The notes below the pieces were generated by a model. The model was not told where the DNA came from. It did no database searches and saw nothing but the letters and a program-made list of their open reading frames with translations. Positions 60,111 to 64,000 of a DNA stretch of 64,000 nt are shown piece after piece. Every line of letters begins with the position of its first letter. Position 1 is the stretch's first letter. The position numbers were made by a program, and so were the translations under genes. Source of the stretch: Alsobacter ponti (lineage in GTDB: Bacteria; Pseudomonadota; Alphaproteobacteria; Rhizobiales; Beijerinckiaceae); NCBI RefSeq assembly GCF_024294805.1, contig NZ_JANCLU010000008.1, positions 124,001 through 188,000 on the forward strand, read 5' to 3'.

Positions 60111-60224
60111 GACCGCCGCATTATGAGTCCCCGAGGTCGGGCCGCAAGGGCCCGAAGACAAGAACGCCTCAGCCGCGACGACGACGCATAGCCGCGTCCG
60201 GCTCCGATCCGAAAAGGTGACCCC

Positions 60225-60494
60225 ATGTCCGTGAAGGCCGCGATAACCCGCAAACTCGGCGAGGCGCTCGCGCCGCTTTCCCTCTCCGTGGTGGACGATT
60301 CCGAACGTCACCATGGCCACGCCGGATGGCGGGAGGGAGGCGAAACCCACTTCAGCGTCAACGTAGTGTCGGCGGCGTTCGCGGGCAAGAGCCGGGTCGA
60401 CCGCCACCGCATGGTCAACGCCCTGCTCGCCGAGGAGCTGGCCGGCCGCGTCCACGCCTTGGCGATCACCGCCAAGGCGCCGGGCGAGCCGTAG
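60225..60494 (+). CDS. bolA: BolA family protein
   Basis: 89-residue BolA, the partner of monothiol glutaredoxins in iron-sulfur cluster handling. It has LSVVDDSERHHGHAGW, HFSVNVVSAAFAGKSRVDRHRMV and LAGRVHALAITAKAP, with the conserved histidines. AAGGTGA precedes the ATG. It is divergent from the DnaJ-type gene. Length is standard. Confidence 0.94.
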   Translation: MSVKAAITRKLGEALAPLSLSVVDDSERHHGHAGWREGGETHFSVNVVSAAFAGKSRVDRHRMVNALLAEELAGRVHALAITAKAPGEP

Positions 60495-60598
60495 GGCCTC
60501 GCTCCTCGCGTTATCCCCCTCGCCCCTTGCGCGCCGGGGCTGGCCAGCGCGCGCCGGCGGGGCCATGCTGCGCCGGGAATATCGAGAAGGAGCCTCGC

Positions 60599-61141
60599 AT
60601 GGCGGACGGGATGGCGGAACGCAATCCGTGGTGGCCGATGGGCCTGGGCGCGACGCTGATCGTGCTGGCGCTGGTGTGCGTGTGGCGGGCGTTCCTCTCG
60701 CCGGCCGACAACATGGTGCTGATCGGCGTGCTGATGCTGGTGGCCGGCGGCGCGGAGGGGCTGCACGCCGTGTTCGGGCGCGAGTGGCGCGACTTCGTCA
60801 CCGATCTCGCGCCGGGGCTGCTCTACGTGCTCGTCGGCGGCACCATCCTGGCGAGCCCGCTGTCGGGCGCGTTCGTGCTGACGCTGGTGATGGCCGCCGC
60901 CTTCGTCACCGGCGTGGTGTGGCGCATCGCCGTCAGCCTGCGGGACGAGCGCCCGGGCGGCTGGACGATGCTGGCCGTCGCCGCCGTCGTCACCCTGGTC
61001 GTGTGGGGCCTGCTGGTGTGGGCTTGGCCGGCCTCGGCGCGCTGGGTGCTGGGGGCGGTCGCGGCGGCCGGGCTGCTGGTCGCCGGCATCGGCTGGATCC
61101 GCCGCGGCATGGCCGCCCGCGCGGAGCACGAGACACTGTAG
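60599..61141 (+). CDS. DUF308/HdeD-like membrane protein
   Basis: 180 residues with six predicted membrane segments: NPWWPMGLGATLIVLALVCV, NMVLIGVLMLVAGGAEGLHAV (in parts), LAPGLLYVLVGGTILASPL, AFVLTLVMAAAFVTGV and two C-terminal hydrophobic stretches. The pattern and the GG-EG/PL-GA motifs fit the HdeD acid-resistance-like DUF308 family. AGAAGGAG before ATG 60599 decides the start. No specific role is known. Confidence 0.78.
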   Translation: MADGMAERNPWWPMGLGATLIVLALVCVWRAFLSPADNMVLIGVLMLVAGGAEGLHAVFGREWRDFVTDLAPGLLYVLVGGTILASPLSGAFVLTLVMAAAFVTGVVWRIAVSLRDERPGGWTMLAVAAVVTLVVWGLLVWAWPASARWVLGAVAAAGLLVAGIGWIRRGMAARAEHETL

Positions 61142-61154
61142 AGCTCCCGCTAAA

Positions 61155-61220
61155 CGCCGGCTCCCGAGAGCGATTGAGCCCAAGCCGGCGGGCTGTCCCC
61201 GCGTGCAGAAGAGGGGACAG
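61155..61220. promoter_or_regulatory. Two consecutive hairpins upstream of the Flp pilin gene
   Basis: Perfect 8-base stems CGCCGGCT/AGCCGGCG (61155-61162 with 61183-61190) and CTGTCCCC/GGGGACAG (61193-61200 with 61213-61220) sit side by side after the DUF308 gene. No T tract follows. They may stabilise or end the upstream mRNA or form a leader structure. Confidence 0.5.
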
Positions 61221-61411
61221 CATCGGCGCAGGAAGACATTAATCTTTCCCGTCAACCGGCCGTAAACTCTGATTCCAGGGCTCGTTAGTGTAGTAATGTG
61301 GTTGTACAACTCTCGGTAATAATTGGGGGCTAAAGCTCTTGCACACGGGGCTGGCAAACAGATGAACATCAGGCCAGCAGCCCCGGCGGTCCAAAGACAG
61401 GAGCTACACCC

Positions 61412-61597
61412 ATGACGTCCATGATCAAGCGCTTCATCCGCAACGAGTCCGGCGCCACCGCCATCGAGTACGGCCTCATCGCCGCCATCATCGGCGTCGG
61501 CCTCATCGTGTCGATGCAGGCTCTGCGCGACAACCTGAACACCACCTTCACGAACGTCGGCACGGCCGTCGCGGGCGCGAACGCCACCGCTCCCTGA
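61412..61597 (+). CDS. Flp/Fap type IVb pilin
   Basis: 61-residue prepilin. Basic leader MTSMIKRFIRNESG is followed by ATAIEYGLIAAIIGVGLI, the Flp class III signal with Glu at position +5 and Tyr next to it, cleaved by a TadV-type peptidase after Gly14. It forms Tad pili for surface attachment. ACAGGAGCT precedes the ATG and a strong terminator follows. No tad assembly genes are in the window, so this pilin is detached from any machinery visible here. Confidence 0.93.
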   Translation: MTSMIKRFIRNESGATAIEYGLIAAIIGVGLIVSMQALRDNLNTTFTNVGTAVAGANATAP

Positions 61598-61674
61598 TCC
61601 GCGCTCGGGTCTGCCTGAGCTGACGTCATGGCTCCTGGCCGATCGGCCGGGGGCCATCGACGTCGCCAACGAAA

Positions 61675-61709
61675 ACGGACGACCCGGGCCTCCGGGTCGT
61701 CCGTTTTTA
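61675..61709 (+). terminator. Rho-independent terminator after the Flp pilin gene
   Basis: A 13-base perfect stem ACGGACGACCCGG / CCGGGTCGTCCGT with a 4-base loop is followed by TTTTTATTT. One of the strongest in the window. Confidence 0.95.
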
Positions 61710-61734
61710 TTTGGGCTTTATTGTCGACGGCTCG

Positions 61735-63021
61735 CTACTGCGCGCGCATCGCCTCGACCGGAGCCATCGGCAGGGCGACGTCGATCACATCCCCCGGTTG
61801 CAGTTCGGTGCTCTCGTCGGCCTGCAATTTCTGGCTCTGGCCGTCCTGGTCCTTGCGGTAGAGCACGACGTCGGGCGCCTCGCCCTTGCCGCGCACGAGC
61901 TGCGACTTGATCGCGCCGGTGTAGAGCAGCTTCTCGGCCACAGCCTCCAGCCGCGAGCGCGTCGCCGCCAGCTTGACGTTGACGTCCTGCACCTCGGTGA
62001 GGATGTCGAGCCGCCGCTGGTCGTCGACCTTGGCGATCTGGCGGCCGATTTCCTCGACCTGCCGCTCGCTCTGGCTGCGCTGGACGGTGGTCTGCAACCA
62101 CTGGGTCGCCGAGAGCAGGCTGTTGCGCCGCGCTTCGGTCATCCGCATCATCGGCACCGTGCCCTTGGCCAGCAGGTCGCGCACCCGGTCGGCCTCGCGG
62201 CGGTCGGCCTCGACGCCCTCGGCTTCCTTGTCCTGCCGGTCCGCCAGCAGGTTCACCTGCTCCTCGGCCTGCTTCTTGGTCGCCTCCAGGAACGCCTTTT
62301 CCTTCGACACGTCGCCGGTGCGCACGCGCAGCTGCTCGGCCTCGATCTCGGCGATCTGCTCGGCGACCTTTTCGGGGATCGGGGCTTCCAGGCCGACGGA
62401 CTTGGGCATCTCCGTCCGCCCGTCCAGCTCCGCCTGCAGGCGCGCGATGCGCGTCTGGCCCTTGGCGAAGTCGAGCCACAGCGAGTCGTATTCGGAGCGC
62501 AGGTCCGCCGCCTCGAGGAAGGGATTGCTCATGCGGAAGCGCATGATGTCGAAGCCGCCGGCCAGCGCGATGGCCTGGCGCACCGTCAGTCCGGGGCGGA
62601 AGGTCTGTTCGCCGGGCTTGGCGACGTCGCCGCGCAGATAGATGGGGCGGTACTCGACGATGCTGACCGTCACCTCCTCGGAGATGATCTGCACCGAGAC
62701 GGTCCGCCCTTCCGGCGTGCGCTGCTGGTAGATGCGGGTGGGGAGAATGGTGCGCAGCGTGTCGCGCGCCTCGGTCAGCGGCATCCCCGCCACCTTGAGC
62801 TGGCCGATGAGCGGATAGGAGATTTCGCCGTCGACGCTCACCGGCACGCGCTGGCGCAGCTCGGGAACGCCCGCCACGGCGATCTCCAGCACGTCGCCGG
62901 TCTGGATGCGGTACTGGGCGCTCGCGCCCGACACGCCGGCAAGCCAGCCGGCCAGCGCCAGCGTGGAAACGGCCATCAGGCCGGGGCGGCGCCGACCCGG
63001 CTGTCGCAGGACAGATTTCAA
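61735..63021 (-). CDS. Polysaccharide export protein (ExoF-like OPX)
   Basis: 428 residues, TTG start preceded by GAGAGGGATG. A signal peptide (to about ASA at 33-35) is followed by QYRIQTGDVLEIAVAGVPELR, the poly_export domain, then an SLBB-like part (YRPIYLRGDVAKPGEQTFRP in two pieces). A long charged coiled coil spans about 170-370, and the C-terminus ends TELQPGDVIDVALPM. Together this is the ExoF layout: a periplasmic/outer-membrane export factor. An internal ATG (62976) is a less likely start. It may serve the exopolysaccharide locus beyond the window. Confidence 0.88.
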   Translation of the reverse strand: MKSVLRQPGRRRPGLMAVSTLALAGWLAGVSGASAQYRIQTGDVLEIAVAGVPELRQRVPVSVDGEISYPLIGQLKVAGMPLTEARDTLRTILPTRIYQQRTPEGRTVSVQIISEEVTVSIVEYRPIYLRGDVAKPGEQTFRPGLTVRQAIALAGGFDIMRFRMSNPFLEAADLRSEYDSLWLDFAKGQTRIARLQAELDGRTEMPKSVGLEAPIPEKVAEQIAEIEAEQLRVRTGDVSKEKAFLEATKKQAEEQVNLLADRQDKEAEGVEADRREADRVRDLLAKGTVPMMRMTEARRNSLLSATQWLQTTVQRSQSERQVEEIGRQIAKVDDQRRLDILTEVQDVNVKLAATRSRLEAVAEKLLYTGAIKSQLVRGKGEAPDVVLYRKDQDGQSQKLQADESTELQPGDVIDVALPMAPVEAMRAQ

Positions 63022-63546
63022 GGCTTCATCCCTCTCGCGTGATGCGGGTCAACGCCGGCGCGCCGCCACGGTTCCGCCGCGCCGCGCCGCACCGCGAAAT
63101 CTTGTGCGACGCACCATGAATCGCCGGAGCCGGAAATTGGTTGCGAACGCACCCGTTTCGGGCGTTTTCCGCCATGCTTTCTGTGCAAGGCTGAGTTGAA
63201 GGGCGATTTTCGAGCCGTTTCGTGCCGAAAACGGCGAAGTGGCTGAACGGCGGTTTGGCGTCGAATTGGTCACCCCCAGCCGCTGCGGGAGGCGACTTCC
63301 TGCCGATTCCGCCCGATCCCGACGCATAACGACGCGGAAACAGTCACAGTGGCCTGAAATCTCGCCACCGGCGATGCTGCGACGCAAAAATACGCGTCTT
63401 AAGTGTTTCGCAACTGCGAAAAGAACTAGACTTGCCGCAAGAGATCGAACCCGAGCGGCGGTTCTCGTCCCGGTCCGGTCTCCCCGAAACGCCACCGGGC
63501 GCGACGGGCGCAAGAAACGACAACTCTCGACTTGGGGATTACACCA
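63022..63546. promoter_or_regulatory. Divergent intergenic region
   Basis: 525 bases between the export protein and the small plus-strand gene. Several CGTTTTC/CGAAAACG-like words are present, including the inverted pair CCGTTT (63215-63220) and AAACGG (63229-63234), a possible operator. No gene is supported here. Confidence 0.4.
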
Positions 63547-63819
63547 ATGACCACCCTGACTTATTCCGCGACGTCCGTCGCTTCCGCTTCCGACGCCGGC
63601 TCGCTGCTGTCGCGCCTCGCCGCGCGATTCTCGGCGGTCCTGCGCGCCATCGACGACTCCATCGTCGACCGCCGCATCGCCCGCTGCCTCGCCCGCAACG
63701 GCGGCGTCATGACCGACGACATCGAGCGCCAGCTCGGCTGGATCGCGGACGGCATCGCCCCCGAGCAGACCCGCGCCCTCGACGCCGCCGCCATCGGCGT
63801 GCTGATGCTGCGCGGCTGA
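63547..63819 (+). CDS. Small hypothetical protein
   Basis: 90 residues, not recognised. The N-terminal 20 residues are Ser/Thr/Ala-rich (MTTLTYSATSVASAS); an amphipathic Arg/Leu part follows (LLSRLAARFSAVLRAI, then RIARCLARNGGVMTDDIERQLG) and the chain ends GVLMLRG. There is no membrane segment or signal peptide and one Cys. The ribosome site is poor (GGGGATT). The DDIERQLG stretch superficially resembles DUF1127-like small proteins but is not a clear match. A terminator follows at 63860. Confidence 0.6.
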   Translation: MTTLTYSATSVASASDAGSLLSRLAARFSAVLRAIDDSIVDRRIARCLARNGGVMTDDIERQLGWIADGIAPEQTRALDAAAIGVLMLRG

Positions 63820-63859
63820 GCGCGCCCGGCGTTCACTGCCGAGGGGAGATCATTTTCCG

Positions 63860-63887
63860 GCGCCGGGGCCTGTCTCCGGCGCTTTTT
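63860..63887 (+). terminator. Rho-independent terminator after the small hypothetical gene
   Basis: GCGCCGG...TCCGGCGC forms a 7-8 base stem with a 9-base loop, followed by TTTTT. It also faces the end of the minus-strand BA14K-like gene. Confidence 0.75.
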
Positions 63888-63902
63888 CGTGCGCGGCGCG
63901 GC

Positions 63903-64000
63903 TCAGCGCGTCTTGCACTCCCGGACCTTGCCGTCGAACGTGCGGTAGGTCTGCGTCGCGGCGTCGTAGCTCTTGTAGCGCTGGCAGCCGGCCGAGCCGC
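63903..64000 (-). CDS. BA14K-like protein, C-terminal fragment
   Basis: Only the last 32 codons lie in the window. They read about SAGCQRYKSYDAATQTYR then TFDGKVRECKTR, close to the C-terminal YxSYDPxTGTYxGxDGxxxxC signature of BA14K family proteins found in Brucella and relatives. The start lies beyond position 64000. The Cys pair spacing and tyrosines support the call. Confidence 0.55.
   Translation of the reverse strand, partial: GSAGCQRYKSYDAATQTYRTFDGKVRECKTR

Overview
The window is a contiguous piece of a high-GC (roughly 70% by eye) alphaproteobacterial chromosome, most likely order Hyphomicrobiales (Rhizobiales). The evidence is the purC-purS-purQ-purL order, the F-ATPase zeta inhibitor (DUF1476), the aerobic cobaltochelatase pair CobS/CobT, a DUF4167 protein, the run helicase / S4 protein / 7Fe ferredoxin / CarD, an Flp pilin and a BA14K-like C-terminus at the right edge. 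The genus cannot be settled from the sequence alone. I support 60 protein genes, two of them cut by the window edges, and see no rRNA, tRNA, CRISPR array or intact insertion sequence.

Layout. 1-9.1 kb is housekeeping: purine synthesis (purL, purQ, purS, purC), the ATPase zeta subunit, an HpcH/HpaI aldolase, an NDUFAF5-like methyltransferase, and a comF / glutaredoxin / nitrilase-superfamily amidase / DUF1178 run. 9.2-14.0 kb holds a secreted DUF6600 protein with a repetitive tail, a lipid kinase plus PAP2 phosphatase pair, and a type IB topoisomerase.

13.9-32.2 kb is the accessory centrepiece: 18 genes on the minus strand, 10 of 17 junctions being 4-base ATGA/GTGA overlaps. They encode two epimerases, a B12-binding radical SAM enzyme, six glycosyltransferases (four CgeB-like paralogues), UDP-xylose synthase, inositol-3-phosphate synthase, a histidine phosphatase, a sugar nucleotidyltransferase, two methyltransferases, a glycosidase-type barrel that is circularly permuted, a PIG-L deacetylase and a GNAT acyltransferase. 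None has an evident membrane segment, and there is no flippase, polymerase, ABC exporter or priming phosphoglycosyltransferase. The likely product is a soluble or lipid/protein-linked glycoconjugate containing inositol and xylose-type sugars. The parts list partly resembles mycothiol and GPI synthesis.

32.7-61.1 kb returns to conserved housekeeping: DUF1624, clpB, MOSC, SDR, ubiG, lysC, ptsP, prfA-prmC, DUF4167, carD, fdxA, S4 protein, SUV3-like helicase, DUF3108, rpmB, a VUT-type transporter, an esterase-like protein, cobT-cobS, a DnaJ protein, bolA and a DUF308 membrane protein. 61.2-64 kb is a surface-oriented edge: a lone Flp pilin, an ExoF-like polysaccharide export protein, a small unknown protein and the BA14K-like fragment. 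A family of palindromic repeats (32.4-32.7 kb) lies just upstream of the glyco-operon, and a 24-base direct repeat pair sits upstream of the helicase.
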